This document shows, in pieces, positions 1 to 7,947 of a stretch of 25,777 bases of DNA (position 1 is the stretch's first letter; the number at the start of each line of letters is the position of its first letter). The translations under genes were made by a program, and so were the position numbers. Source of the DNA: Pseudomonadota bacterium (GTDB taxonomy: Bacteria > Pseudomonadota > Alphaproteobacteria > Rhizobiales > Rhizobiaceae); the NCBI GenBank assembly GCA_023399635.1, contig JAEWOP010000200.1, positions 1-25,777 on the forward strand, written 5' to 3'. Under the pieces are notes generated by a model that made no database searches, had not been told where the DNA came from, and worked only from the letters and a program-made list of their open reading frames with translations.

Positions 1-151
1 CGTTGCGGACGGTGTGGATGTCAGAATGGCAGACGCCGCAATACTGGATCGATATTACCACGTCGTCGGCATTCGGTTCGCGTCGTTCGAAAGTGAAAGG
101 TGCCAGCGGTTTCGACGCATCGGTGGCGGCATAGCCTCGTGCAAGTGCCAT
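1..151 (-). CDS. Zinc-dependent alcohol dehydrogenase, N-terminal part (runs off the window)
   Basis: About 50 N-terminal residues are visible on the minus strand, beginning MALARGYAATDASKPLAPF and reaching a CGVCHSDIHT motif. That motif holds the catalytic-zinc cysteine and the following His/Asp region of medium-chain zinc alcohol dehydrogenases, and the sequence best resembles the YahK/cinnamyl-alcohol-dehydrogenase branch, which reduces aldehydes with NADPH. The start is set at 151 because an AGGA motif lies 7 bases upstream; an in-frame ATG at 157 is too close to that motif. The rest of the gene lies before base 1, so cofactor preference and completeness cannot be judged. Confidence 0.85.
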   Translation of the reverse strand, partial: MALARGYAATDASKPLAPFTFERREPNADDVVISIQYCGVCHSDIHTVRN

Positions 152-284
152 ATGCATATCCTGTCTTGAGATGAGATCGTCAGAAGATGGGGATGTGCAT
201 CGGCAAGGCAAGGGTCGCTAGATCACTCATGCGATCTTGCTGCACAATGCCACTGATCCGTGGGCCTGTGGATGTTGCGGTGGC

Positions 285-303
285 GGGAGCGCCTGCCGCT
301 CCC
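285..303 (-). terminator. Hairpin just after the DUF4087 gene
   Basis: GGGAGCG (285-291) and CGCTCCC (297-303) form a perfect 7-bp stem with a 5-base loop, 2 bases beyond the stop codon of the minus-strand gene above it. There is no T-run, so it may be a weak terminator or an mRNA 3'-end stabiliser. Confidence 0.4.
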
Positions 304-305
304 AA

Positions 306-680
306 TCAGTCTCGAGATTCCAGCGCCTTGTCGTTCTGGCACTGTGCAAGCTTGAGCTGCTGAACCGACAGAATTTTTGTGATCCGTTCATCCCCGTCGG
401 TTTCAACAGACATACAGGCGCAGGCATAGCCATAGTGACCGTTGATTTCGACAAATTCCCCCTCAGAGAGATCTGGGATCAATTCCATTCCTTCAGGACC
501 GTCTGGCCGATCAGGATCCTGCGTCATGATCGTCCAGCTCTTTTGGCTATCCTGCAACCACCAGTTTCGTGGTGTGGGATTATCGAGCCAACCGCAGCGC
601 ATTTCGGCGGCGATGGAAAGGGTGGGGAAGGCTACTAACGCAGTCACTATCAGGCTGAACCTCGAAGAGGACGGTTTCAT
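306..680 (-). CDS. DUF4087 domain exported protein
   Basis: A 124-residue protein with a classical signal peptide: Lys/Arg-containing start, hydrophobic stretch around residues 9-22, likely cleavage after SIAA. The mature part opens with MRCGWLDNPTPRNWWL and continues with a W-rich segment, a GYACACM cysteine cluster and a C-terminal Cys-containing helix. This matches the DUF4087 family, whose function is unknown. Location should be periplasmic. The start is backed by a GGGAG motif 5 bases upstream. It is divergent from the TetR gene, so the 681-810 gap holds promoters for both. Start and family are fairly secure; role is not known. Confidence 0.85.
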   Translation of the reverse strand: MKPSSSRFSLIVTALVAFPTLSIAAEMRCGWLDNPTPRNWWLQDSQKSWTIMTQDPDRPDGPEGMELIPDLSEGEFVEINGHYGYACACMSVETDGDERITKILSVQQLKLAQCQNDKALESRD

Positions 681-735
681 CTTTTCTCCCAGGCGCCCCC
701 CAGTGCGGCGTCGCCATAATCAGACATAATTCCGC

Positions 736-764
736 TTGACGCGCAACGCGGATTTTCGCATAAC
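736..764 (+). promoter_or_regulatory. Sigma70-like promoter of the TetR gene
   Basis: TTGACG (736-741) and CATAAC (759-764) are separated by 17 bases. The expected transcription start near 771 falls beside the palindrome at 775-784, so the regulator would repress itself. Confidence 0.5.
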
Positions 765-774
765 ACCAACAAGA

Positions 775-790
775 ACCGTACGGTACGGTA
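775..790. promoter_or_regulatory. Probable operator of the TetR regulator
   Basis: ACCGTACGGT (775-784) is a perfect palindrome and is followed at once by ACGGTA, so the GTACGG unit is iterated. It sits between the -10 element and the ribosome-binding site, the usual place for an autoregulatory TetR operator. Binding is inferred. Confidence 0.5.
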
Positions 791-810
791 CTTAAACAGG
801 AGCGACTGCT

Positions 811-1470
811 GTGATTGGCGATGCGGGCCATATGCCGGACTTTACGCCGCGCCAGAATGAGGTGCTGGAGCAGGCGCTTCGTTTGCTTGTTGAAGGGGGT
901 GACAGGGCGCTCACCACATCCGGTCTGGCGCGTGCGGCGAACTGCTCCAAGGAAAGCCTCTACAAGTGGTTTGGAGACCGGGACGGCTTGTTGGCAGCGA
1001 TGATAGCCCACCAGGCGAGCAAGGTCCGCACCTTCGAGCGTGGCAAGGAGCGCCTGACAGCAGAGAACCTGCGTGAGCATCTGGAGACTTTCGCGCGCGA
1101 CCTGATCGACGTGCTTTCCGGCGACATTTCGCTCGCGCTGAACCGCTTGGCGATCGGCCAATCTAGCCGAGACGGATCCAAGCTCGGCAAGCTCCTCGTT
1201 GAGCACGGTCGCCGGCAGATCGACCGGCGTGCGGTCGCTCTGATGGATGCGGGAAAACGAGCCGGGCTGTTGCGCTTTGACGATGCTGACGCCGCCTATC
1301 ACACGCTCTATGGCCTTGCCGTTTCAGACCTGCATGTGCGCATGCTGCTTGGCGAGCCAGGCCTGAAGGACACGGCGCGCCAGGCGGAGAGGGCGGTCTC
1401 CGCCTTCCTTACGCTTCACGGGGCAACACAGGAATCGGGGGCGGAAGTGCGCTTCTCCTCGGGACGATGA
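811..1470 (+). CDS. TetR/AcrR-family transcriptional regulator
   Basis: A 219-residue protein with an N-terminal TetR helix-turn-helix around residues 15-60, including LTTSGLARAANCSKESLYKW and the F-G-D-R-DGLLAAM segment that normally ends the DNA-binding domain. The C-terminal half is helical and would bind an unknown ligand and form the dimer. GTG at 811 is used as the start because AGGAG lies 8 bases upstream; an inner ATG (829) lacks such a site. It lies 40 bases before ilvC on the same strand, so read-through into ilvC is possible, but a role in branched-chain amino acid control is not shown. The last ten residues look loosely conserved. Confidence 0.85.
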   Translation: MIGDAGHMPDFTPRQNEVLEQALRLLVEGGDRALTTSGLARAANCSKESLYKWFGDRDGLLAAMIAHQASKVRTFERGKERLTAENLREHLETFARDLIDVLSGDISLALNRLAIGQSSRDGSKLGKLLVEHGRRQIDRRAVALMDAGKRAGLLRFDDADAAYHTLYGLAVSDLHVRMLLGEPGLKDTARQAERAVSAFLTLHGATQESGAEVRFSSGR

Positions 1471-1510
1471 AAACATTCAACAGCGAACACGCATAGGGAA
1501 GGACAATACG

Positions 1511-2530
1511 ATGCGCGTCTATTACGATCGCGATGCCGATCTCAACCTCATCAAGTCGAAGAAGGTCGCCATTATCGGCTACGGATCCCAGGGCCGCGCA
1601 CATGCGCTGAACCTGAAGGATTCTGGTGCACAGAACGTCGCGATTGCGCTGAAGAGCGGTTCGCCGACAGCAAAGAAGGCCGAGGCTGACGGCTTCAAGG
1701 TGATGACGGTGGCTGAAGCTGCCGGCTGGGCCGACCTGATGATGATGGCGACGCCCGACGAACTGCAGGCCGACATCTACAAGAACGAAATCGCCGGCAA
1801 TATCCGCGACGGCGCAGCTATCGCCTTCGCGCACGGTCTCAACGTCCTTTTCGGCCTGTTCGAGCCGAAAGCCTCCGTCGACGTCGTGATGATCGCGCCG
1901 AAGGGTCCGGGCCATACCGTTCGCGGCGAATACCAGAAGGGGGGCGGCGTGCCGTGCCTCGTTGCCGTTCACCAGAACGCTTCCGGTAATGCGCTTGAAC
2001 TTGCTCTTTCCTACGCCTGCGGCGTCGGCGGCGGCCGTTCGGGCATCATCGATACCAATTTCCGCGAAGAATGCGAAACCGACCTCTTTGGCGAACAGGT
2101 TGTCCTTTGCGGCGGCCTGGTCGAGTTGATCCGCGCCGGCTTTGAAACGCTAGTGGAAGCCGGTTACGCACCGGAGATGGCCTATTTCGAGTGCCTGCAC
2201 GAAGTGAAGCTGATTGTCGACCTGATCTACGAAGGCGGCATAGCCAACATGAACTACTCGATCTCCAACACGGCCGAGTGGGGCGAATATGTTTCCGGTC
2301 CGCGGATCATCACTTCCGAGACCAAGGCCGAGATGAAGCGCGTGCTGCACGACATCCAGACCGGCAAATTCACGTCGGACTGGATGCAGGAATACCGCGC
2401 CGGCGGCGCCCGCTTCAAGGGCATCCGTCGCATGAACGACGCCCATCAGATTGAAGAAGTCGGTGCCAAGCTGCGTGGCATGATGCCTTGGATCGGCAAA
2501 AACAAGCTGGTCGACAAGTCGGTCAACTAA
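1511..2530 (+). CDS. ilvC: Ketol-acid reductoisomerase (class I)
   Basis: Second step of isoleucine/valine synthesis: isomerisation and NADPH-linked reduction of acetolactate or acetohydroxybutyrate, with Mg2+, in the cytosol. The 339-residue length is that of class I enzymes. GYGSQG at 23-28 is the dinucleotide-binding loop; the LKSGSPT region near residue 48 carries serines expected of NADPH-binding forms. D191 and E195 in DLFGE are the Mg2+ ligands, and YFECLHEVKL supplies further active-site glutamates. GGGAAGGA precedes the ATG. Its neighbours are a TetR gene upstream and a strong hairpin downstream, so the transcript probably ends with ilvC. Confidence 0.98.
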   Translation: MRVYYDRDADLNLIKSKKVAIIGYGSQGRAHALNLKDSGAQNVAIALKSGSPTAKKAEADGFKVMTVAEAAGWADLMMMATPDELQADIYKNEIAGNIRDGAAIAFAHGLNVLFGLFEPKASVDVVMIAPKGPGHTVRGEYQKGGGVPCLVAVHQNASGNALELALSYACGVGGGRSGIIDTNFREECETDLFGEQVVLCGGLVELIRAGFETLVEAGYAPEMAYFECLHEVKLIVDLIYEGGIANMNYSISNTAEWGEYVSGPRIITSETKAEMKRVLHDIQTGKFTSDWMQEYRAGGARFKGIRRMNDAHQIEEVGAKLRGMMPWIGKNKLVDKSVN

Positions 2531-2553
2531 CGCGAACCGAACTCGGTCCTACC

Positions 2554-2586
2554 AACGCCGCGTTCTTCGCTGGAGAACGCGGCGTT
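2554..2586 (+). terminator. ilvC transcription terminator hairpin
   Basis: AACGCCGCGTTCT (2554-2566) pairs perfectly with AGAACGCGGCGTT (2574-2586) over 13 bp with a 7-base loop, starting 23 bases after the stop. The following GCTT is a poor T-run, but stem strength and position fit an intrinsic terminator. Confidence 0.75.
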
Positions 2587-2652
2587 GCTTATGTGCAGGC
2601 ATCCACTTCTTTCTCTCTCTAGGTCGCAATGACCGTTGAGGCGCTTTGGGAT

Positions 2653-2677
2653 GATAGGTCAGTGTTGCTTACCTATC
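2653..2677. promoter_or_regulatory. Inverted repeat upstream of the aminotransferase
   Basis: GATAGGT (2653-2659) and ACCTATC (2671-2677) form a perfect dyad with an 11-base spacer, about 40 bases before the aminotransferase start. It could be an operator; no regulator is identified. Confidence 0.35.
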
Positions 2678-2714
2678 GATCTATGTGTAAAGATTGAGCC
2701 AACAAAATTGAAAG

Positions 2715-3956
2715 ATGAGGAAACATCCGGTGCTTGATTGGGAACATATCTTCGCTACCCGTTCGACGAGAATGCGAGCGTCAGAGATCCGGGAGCTGTT
2801 GAAGCTTCTCGAACAACCGGACATCATTTCGTTCGCCGGCGGGATTCCTGATCCCGCGCTCTTCCCGCATGAGGCCTTCCAGAAGGCTTACGGCGAAATC
2901 TTTGCGGGCCCGCAGGTCAACGCAGCGCTGCAATATTCCGTCAGCGAAGGCTATCGGCCGCTGCGCGAATGGCTGGTGGGCGAGATGGCGAAAATCGGCA
3001 TCGACTGCAGCGTCGACAACGTCTTCATCACCTCCGGATCGCAGCAGGCGCTGGACTATCTCGGCAAGCTCTTCCTGTCGCCGAAGGATACGGCGCTCGT
3101 GACCTGGCCGACCTATCTCGGGGCGCTGCAGGCCTTCAACGCCTATGAGCCGACCTATGACCAGCTGTCGCTGAACGGCAACCGCACGCCCGACGGCTAT
3201 CGCGAAGCTGCAGCCAAGGCCGGCGGTGCCGTGAAGTTCGCTTATCTCTCGCCGGACTTCGCCAATCCGACCGGCGAGACGGTGGATCGCGCTTCGCGCG
3301 AAAAGCTGCTCGATCTGGCGGATGAGCTCGATATCGCTCTTATCGAGGATGGCGCCTACCAGAACCTGCGGTTCGACGGAGAGCCGGTGCCGCCGATCAT
3401 GGCGCTGGACATTGCCCGCAAGGGCGGCATCGAGAACACCCGGACGATCTACAGCGGGAGCTTTTCCAAAACCTTGGCGCCTGGCCTTCGTGTCGGGTTC
3501 GTGGTTGCCGCCATGCCGGTCATCCGCAAGCTGGTGCTGATGAAGCAGGCGGCGGATCTGCATTCCTCCACAATCAACCAGATGGCAGTTGCGACTGTTG
3601 CAGAGACGATCTTTCCGGCACAAGTGGCGAAGATCAAGAAGGCCTACAGCGCGCGCCGCGATGTGATGCTGGCTGCATTGGCGAAATATATGCCGGCGGG
3701 CGCCAGCTGGACCAAGCCCGAGGGCGGGATGTTCATTTGGGTGCGGTTGCCGGAGGGAATGGACGGTGCCGAACTTCTGGCGCGCTCCATCCAGACGGAG
3801 AAGGTTGCCTTCGTTCCGGGGCGGGCCTTCTATGCGGACGGCTCCAACAACAACACGCTGCGGCTGTCCTTCTCCTGCGCTAACGAAGCGATGATCGAAG
3901 AAGGCATCAGCCGCCTCGGCAGGCTGATCCGCAGTGCACTTGCCGAGGCAGCTTGA
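2715..3956 (+). CDS. PLP-dependent aminotransferase, class I/II (LysN/2-aminoadipate aminotransferase-like)
   Basis: A 413-residue fold-type I aminotransferase. N-terminal IISFAGGIPDPALFP is the hallmark of the MocR-like/LysN subgroup; ITSGSQQALD binds the cofactor phosphate; DFANPTGE and ALIEDGAYQNLRF carry the Asn and Asp that hold PLP; SGSFSKTLAPGLRVGF contains the Schiff-base Lys252; LRLSFS holds the carboxylate-binding Arg. There is no N-terminal winged-helix domain, so it is the enzyme and not a MocR regulator. Likely substrates are 2-aminoadipate, aromatic or branched-chain amino acids; the sequence does not decide. The ribosome-binding site is weak (GAAAG just upstream). The stop codon touches a broken ABC ATPase remnant. 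Confidence 0.9.
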   Translation: MRKHPVLDWEHIFATRSTRMRASEIRELLKLLEQPDIISFAGGIPDPALFPHEAFQKAYGEIFAGPQVNAALQYSVSEGYRPLREWLVGEMAKIGIDCSVDNVFITSGSQQALDYLGKLFLSPKDTALVTWPTYLGALQAFNAYEPTYDQLSLNGNRTPDGYREAAAKAGGAVKFAYLSPDFANPTGETVDRASREKLLDLADELDIALIEDGAYQNLRFDGEPVPPIMALDIARKGGIENTRTIYSGSFSKTLAPGLRVGFVVAAMPVIRKLVLMKQAADLHSSTINQMAVATVAETIFPAQVAKIKKAYSARRDVMLAALAKYMPAGASWTKPEGGMFIWVRLPEGMDGAELLARSIQTEKVAFVPGRAFYADGSNNNTLRLSFSCANEAMIEEGISRLGRLIRSALAEAA

Positions 3957-4694
3957 CTGAGGCAAGGGACGCCGCCTGCCGGCGCCTCCCACTGGCTTTC
4001 TCGCGGTGCGGCGCGGAAGGTACGCGAGGCGCTGTCTGCGGTGCGGCTCGAACCCTATGCCGATCGTCGCCCGGCGGGACTTTCGGGTGGGCAGCGGCAG
4101 CGGGTAGCATTGGCGCGCAGTCTGGTGACGGAACCGGATGTCGTCCTGCTCGATGAGCCGCTGACCAATCTCGACCGTCACCTGCGGCAGGAGATGGAGG
4201 AGACGTTCCGGGAGTTCCACATCCGCTCGGGCGCGACGATGATCTATGTGACGCACGATCAGAGCGAGGCCATGGCGCTTGCCACTGACGTCGCGGTGAT
4301 GTCTGAGGGCAGGCTTCTACAGATGGCGTCTCCTGAGGAGATTTATGCGCGGCCAGAGGGACACGTTGTAGGCGGGCTTGTCGGGCAAGGATCAATCCTT
4401 ACGTTACCATTTGCGCCAGGTTCTCCACGGTTGATGGACGGGAGCCGGCTGAGCGAGGCGCTTCGAACTTCGACCGAGGGCGCAGTTTCGGCGAGATTGC
4501 TCGTGCGACCGCAAGATGTCGTCCTCGACGCTTCCGGGATACCCGCACGCCTGACCTCATCGTTTTTGGAAGGCGAGCGCTATGCTTTTCGCCTCGAATT
4601 GCCTGACGGCTAGATGCTCCGCGGCTTTTCGCGGCAGCCGGTGAGGCCGGAGAACATGGTCAACGTCGTGCTGACCACTGGATGGCGATTGTAG
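3957..4694 (+). pseudogene. Decayed ABC-transporter ATP-binding protein (sugar/polyamine importer type)
   Basis: Homology begins around 4011 (ARKVREAL) and includes the ABC signature LSGGQRQRVALARSL, Walker B VVLLDEPLTNLD, the H-loop YVTHDQSEAMALA and a TOBE-like C-terminal part. The whole N-terminal part with Walker A is missing, and the fragment starts directly after the aminotransferase stop, in the same frame. A TAG at 4611-4613 interrupts it, yet the frame continues as LRGFSRQPVRPENMVNVVL to a second stop at 4692-4694, which looks like the original C-terminus. Two lesions (5' deletion and nonsense) make it a pseudogene. A GTG start at 4041 could still give a non-functional 190-residue product. 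Confidence 0.8.
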
Positions 4695-4740
4695 GCAAGG
4701 CGCACAGCGGGCATAAGTGCTGCATCAACCAGGAAAGCTC

Positions 4741-5847
4741 ATGTCCGTCCGCCTCGCTACGTTTAATATAGAAAACCTCATCACCCGCTTCGACTTTTCC
4801 GGATTTCGCAATCAGCTGCGACAGGACCGCGTGCTGCGTCTCTACGATGTTTCCGACAAGGAGGCCTACCAGCAGATGGAACAGGCCCGTGTGATCGCCT
4901 CGACAGACGACACACGGCAGCTGTCCGCCCTGGCGATTGCCGATGCGGATGCAGACATCCTGTGTCTTCAGGAGGTCGACAACATGCCAGCGCTGCACGC
5001 TTTCGAGTACGGCTATCTGTTTCGCATGGTGGGCAACGGCTACATCCAGAAATACCTCATCGAGGGCAATGATATGCGTGGGATCGATGTTGCTGTCCTG
5101 ATGCGCGAGAAGACCAGGCACGGGCAGCCAATAGAACTCGTCAACATCCAAAGCCATGCCATGCTCACCTTCGATGATCTTGATCTCTTCGATGAGGATC
5201 TCGCGAAGGTGGTCAACCGACACGACAAGGTCTTCAAGCGGGATTGTCTGGAACTCGACCTGCAGATTGGCGGGCGACCGCTCACCCTTTACGTCGTCCA
5301 CTTCAAGTCCATGGGCAATGCACGTGAGGGAGGCGATGGCCGACTGGCGACCATGGCGGTGCGGATGGCGGAGGCGCGGGCGGTGCGCCGGATCATCGAG
5401 CGGCGGTTCGGGACAAGCCAGTCCGCCAAGAAGAACTTTGCCATCTGCGGCGACATGAACGATTACCAGGAGAAGGTCGTCGTCTCTGGCACGCGTCGCA
5501 CTGGTCATGAATTCACGTATCAGCGCGAAGAGAAGAGTGCGCTCGACGTCTTCAGCGCCGAGGGGTTTGCGGAGAATGTCGTGCAGCGTCGCGACGAGCT
5601 GGACCGCTGGACGCTCTACCATTCAAGGGGCCCACAGGAGCAGCATCTTTGCCAACTTGATTATATCTGGTTGTCGCCGGCGCTTGCCGCGCGCAATGCG
5701 AAGATGGTCCCGGAGATCATCCGTAGCGGCCAGCCGTTCCGGACACCATTTCCTCCCGCCCAGGAGGTGGAGCACTATCCGCGCATCGGCTGGGATCGTC
5801 CGAAAGCCTCCGACCATTGTCCGGTCGTGGTAGAGCTGAGGCTATGA
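4741..5847 (+). CDS. Endonuclease/exonuclease/phosphatase-family protein
   Basis: A 368-residue protein with the EEP (DNase I-like) fold: LATFNIENL near the N-terminus, DILCLQEVD with catalytic Glu78, VVHFKSM with an active-site His, ICGDMND (GDxN) and C-terminal SDHCPVVVEL with the catalytic DH pair. Such metal-dependent phosphoesterases cut DNA, RNA, phosphoinositides or other phosphodiesters; the substrate here is open. No signal peptide is seen. ATG 4741 is chosen because AGGAAAG lies just upstream; a TTG eight codons earlier has no such site. It appears transcribed alone. Confidence 0.88.
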   Translation: MSVRLATFNIENLITRFDFSGFRNQLRQDRVLRLYDVSDKEAYQQMEQARVIASTDDTRQLSALAIADADADILCLQEVDNMPALHAFEYGYLFRMVGNGYIQKYLIEGNDMRGIDVAVLMREKTRHGQPIELVNIQSHAMLTFDDLDLFDEDLAKVVNRHDKVFKRDCLELDLQIGGRPLTLYVVHFKSMGNAREGGDGRLATMAVRMAEARAVRRIIERRFGTSQSAKKNFAICGDMNDYQEKVVVSGTRRTGHEFTYQREEKSALDVFSAEGFAENVVQRRDELDRWTLYHSRGPQEQHLCQLDYIWLSPALAARNAKMVPEIIRSGQPFRTPFPPAQEVEHYPRIGWDRPKASDHCPVVVELRL

Positions 5848-5875
5848 CTTCTCCTCGCGTCCTGACTTCAGGATA

Positions 5876-5891
5876 AACCACGACCGTGGTT
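5876..5891. promoter_or_regulatory. Short inverted repeat between EEP and phzF-like genes
   Basis: AACCAC (5876-5881) and GTGGTT (5886-5891) form a perfect 6-bp stem with a 4-base loop. It lies between co-directional genes, so it may be a weak terminator or an operator. Confidence 0.3.
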
Positions 5892-5950
5892 GCACACCAC
5901 CGCGCGGTCGTGCAGGTTGAGGCGAGAACAGACCATGCTGGAGAGGTTCA

Positions 5951-6865
5951 TTGGGGCGGCGCTACGGGATCTATGACGTCTTTACGCAGACAGTGCTCGC
6001 AGGAAATCCGCTTGCGGTGATTTTCGATGGTGAGGGGCTGGATGACGAGGTCATGCAGGCCGTCGCGCGTGAGATGAACCTTTCCGAGACCGTATTTGTC
6101 CAGCCGGCGGCAAACCCGGCGCACACGGCAAAGCTTCGCATTTTCACGCCCAGCCGCGAGCTGCCTTTTGCGGGTCATCCGACGGTGGGCACTGCGGTTG
6201 CCTTGGCGGAACTTCAGCGCGGCAGCGACGTCGATGCCGACATCGTCTGCGTCCTGGAGGAGAAGATTGGTCCCGTGCGCTGTGCGGTGCGTCTGCGGAG
6301 CGCAGCGGCAGCCTTTGCGGAGTTTGACCTCCCCAAAACTCCGGTTCCGGTCGATCTGTCGCTCGATCGCCAAGGGATCGCCGACGCGCTGAGCCTGAAC
6401 GCCGGCACCATTGGCTTTGAGAACCACAAGGTATCTGTCTGGAGCGCAGGGGTGCCTTTCGTGATGATCCCCGTGCACAATCTGGGGAGCGTTGAGACGT
6501 TGGAGTTTTCCGCTCAGCTTTGGGAGAAGGTGGCGCCTTTTGTGGAGGGGGGTCTGGCCTCTGCCTTCGTATACTGCCGTGGTGGCGTTCATCACCAAGC
6601 GCGGTTTCACGCCCGGATGTTCTCACCTGACATGGGCATCGCCGAGGATCCGGCGACCGGGTCCGCCGTTGCAGCATTTGCTGGCGCAATACATCATTTC
6701 GACGCGATCCCCGATGGGCACCACCCAATCCTCGTCGAGCAGGGCGTGGAGATGGGACGACCGTCCTATATTCACCTCCACATCGACGTGAAGGAAGGGC
6801 AGATTGCCAAAGCGCGCATTGGTGGCCAAGCCGTGCGGCTTGCGCGGGGGACACTTGAACTCTAA
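5951..6865 (+). CDS. PhzF-family isomerase/epimerase
   Basis: A 304-residue protein with the two-lobed PhzF (diaminopimelate epimerase-like) fold. Visible motifs are FTQTVLAGNPLAVIFD at the N-terminus, MNLSETVFVQP with the catalytic Glu, FTPSRELPFAGHPTVGTA, and EDPATGSAVAAFAGA in the second lobe. PhzF itself isomerises dihydro-hydroxyanthranilate in phenazine synthesis, but most homologues, including this isolated one, have unknown substrates and no other phenazine genes are present. The start is a TTG preceded by GGAGAGG (4-base gap); the ATG at 5935 is out of frame and soon stops. Confidence 0.88.
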   Translation: MGRRYGIYDVFTQTVLAGNPLAVIFDGEGLDDEVMQAVAREMNLSETVFVQPAANPAHTAKLRIFTPSRELPFAGHPTVGTAVALAELQRGSDVDADIVCVLEEKIGPVRCAVRLRSAAAAFAEFDLPKTPVPVDLSLDRQGIADALSLNAGTIGFENHKVSVWSAGVPFVMIPVHNLGSVETLEFSAQLWEKVAPFVEGGLASAFVYCRGGVHHQARFHARMFSPDMGIAEDPATGSAVAAFAGAIHHFDAIPDGHHPILVEQGVEMGRPSYIHLHIDVKEGQIAKARIGGQAVRLARGTLEL

Positions 6866-6932
6866 TTTCGTTGAGCAATGGCGTCGAGGGCGGCTCGTCT
6901 AACAACCAGTCGAATTATTTTCGGACGAGCGC

Positions 6933-6961
6933 TGGACAAGGCGCCGGTTCCCCTTTATACG
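6933..6961 (+). promoter_or_regulatory. Promoter of tRNA-Lys
   Basis: TGGACA (6933-6938) and TATACG (6956-6961) are 17 bases apart, and the -10 element ends about 40 bases before the tRNA. Confidence 0.55.
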
Positions 6962-7002
6962 CGCTCACAACGACGGGGCGCTGGCCGCCACGGACCGTTT
7001 TC

Positions 7003-7078
<76 letters not shown>

Positions 7079-7294
7079 TTTTTCTCTCATGAGATCAATG
7101 AGTTACGCTGAATTCTTCTGTCATCAGACAAAACACAGACACCCCGCTAGATCACCATTAGATCACGCAGGGTAAGTATCTGTTTTTCCGTTCTATTTTC
7201 GTTCCACGTCGACAGACTTGTGGATAACCGAATTCCAGCTCAACTGTCCCATGCTGAACTTAGTGAAATCTAGCTTCAAAACGCGGGAACGGTT

Positions 7295-7374
7295 GAATGC
7301 GGGATCGGGTTCAAACCGACCATTCTGCCGACGAAATATCGGCGTCTCTGACCAACTGAGACCATCTCCGCACT
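7295..7374 (-). other. Degenerate tRNA-like sequence
   Basis: Read on the minus strand, this segment folds like a tRNA. A near acceptor stem GTGCGGA/CCCGCAT lacks only one pair. A D-arm follows as GTCTC-AGTTGGTCA-GAGAC, then an anticodon stem GCCGA/TCGGC with 7-base loop TATTTCG, then a T-arm GTCGG-TTTGAAC-CCGAT. Against a working tRNA, loop position 33 is A not T, the T-loop has T where C56 is expected, and two extra bases precede the D-stem. The nominal anticodon would be TTT. It is either a pseudo-tRNA or a divergent phage/plasmid tRNA. Confidence 0.45.
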
Positions 7375-7413
7375 CCAGGTAATCCTGCCCTGGCCCCCTG
7401 CAAGATTCGAGAC

Positions 7414-7450
7414 GCAGAAGGCGGCATGGAGAGATCCTGTCGCCTTCTGC
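7414..7450. repeat. 10-bp inverted repeat stem-loop
   Basis: GCAGAAGGCG (7414-7423) and CGCCTTCTGC (7441-7450) are perfect complements around a 17-base loop. It lies between two tRNA-like segments. Role unknown. Confidence 0.6.
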
Positions 7451-7458
7451 ACATCGGG

Positions 7459-7475
7459 CTGGACTCGAACCAGCG
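7459..7475 (-). other. T-arm-like hairpin (possible tRNA fragment)
   Basis: On the minus strand GCTGG-TTCGAGT-CCAGC is a perfect 5-bp stem with a canonical T-loop. The flanks (about 7447-7530) do not give convincing D or anticodon arms, so only a fragment is claimed. Confidence 0.35.
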
Positions 7476-7626
7476 ACAGATCCCGCGTCCGGGAAGAAGC
7501 TGACTCGATTCAAGGATATCTCCGAGAGTACGATCGCACTCCTTTAACCTTTCCAGGCGATGGCGGGCTCACAGCGACTCCGGGTCCCTGTATCGATATC
7601 TTCCCGACGTCAGAAGGAGTGCCGCG

Positions 7627-7947
7627 ATGACCATCTTCACCTCCCGCGATCCCGCTGCCCGCGCTGCAGGCGAGCTGACCCTTCTCCTCGGCGGCCTCGC
7701 CAGCACGATGTCTGCAGCCCACGCAGCGGGCAAGCAAGCTGCCGAGGAGCGTAAGGAGAAGCGCGCCGCGTATCGTTATGCATGCGAACTCGTCGAAGCG
7801 CGCGGTCGTGCTGATGATCTTGGCCGCGTTGCCATGCGTGCTGTTCGCCATGTCGCCAGCCTCGAAGCCGAAGTCCGACGTCTGCGGGTAGCTCTGCAGC
7901 AGCGTCAGGCTCACATCGCGCGCAATCGAGATCGTGGAGCTGCCTGA
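7627..7947 (+). CDS. Unknown small protein, probable coiled coil
   Basis: I do not recognise this 106-residue protein. It is Ala/Arg/Glu-rich and predicted helical, with a short Leu/Ala-rich segment at residues 16-34 followed by a charged stretch (EERKEKRAAYRYACELVEAR) and a heptad-like region (VRHVASLEAEVRRLRVALQQRQ) that suggests a coiled coil. AAGGAG lies 8 bases before the ATG, which supports real translation. Its stop overlaps the next start (TGATG), so the two genes are translationally coupled. No homology-based function is proposed. Confidence 0.6.
   Translation: MTIFTSRDPAARAAGELTLLLGGLASTMSAAHAAGKQAAEERKEKRAAYRYACELVEARGRADDLGRVAMRAVRHVASLEAEVRRLRVALQQRQAHIARNRDRGAA

Larger units (their letters stand above)
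7079..7626. other. Gene-free stretch with tRNA-like debris after tRNA-Lys
   Basis: No convincing protein gene is seen here. The stretch holds a T-run after the tRNA, a tRNA-like segment (7295-7374), a 10-bp stem-loop (7414-7450) and an isolated T-arm-like hairpin (7459-7475), all best read on the minus strand. It resembles worn integration-site or phage tRNA material. Confidence 0.5.

Noticed and set aside
2781..4256. 491-codon minus-strand open frame opposite the aminotransferase
   Set aside because: It is antisense to a clear PLP enzyme and has His/Arg-rich composition typical of a shadow frame in high G+C DNA.
6893..6930. GCTCGTC/GACGAGC inverted repeat after the PhzF-like gene as terminator
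   Set aside because: The loop is 24 bases and no T-run follows, so it is too weak to call.
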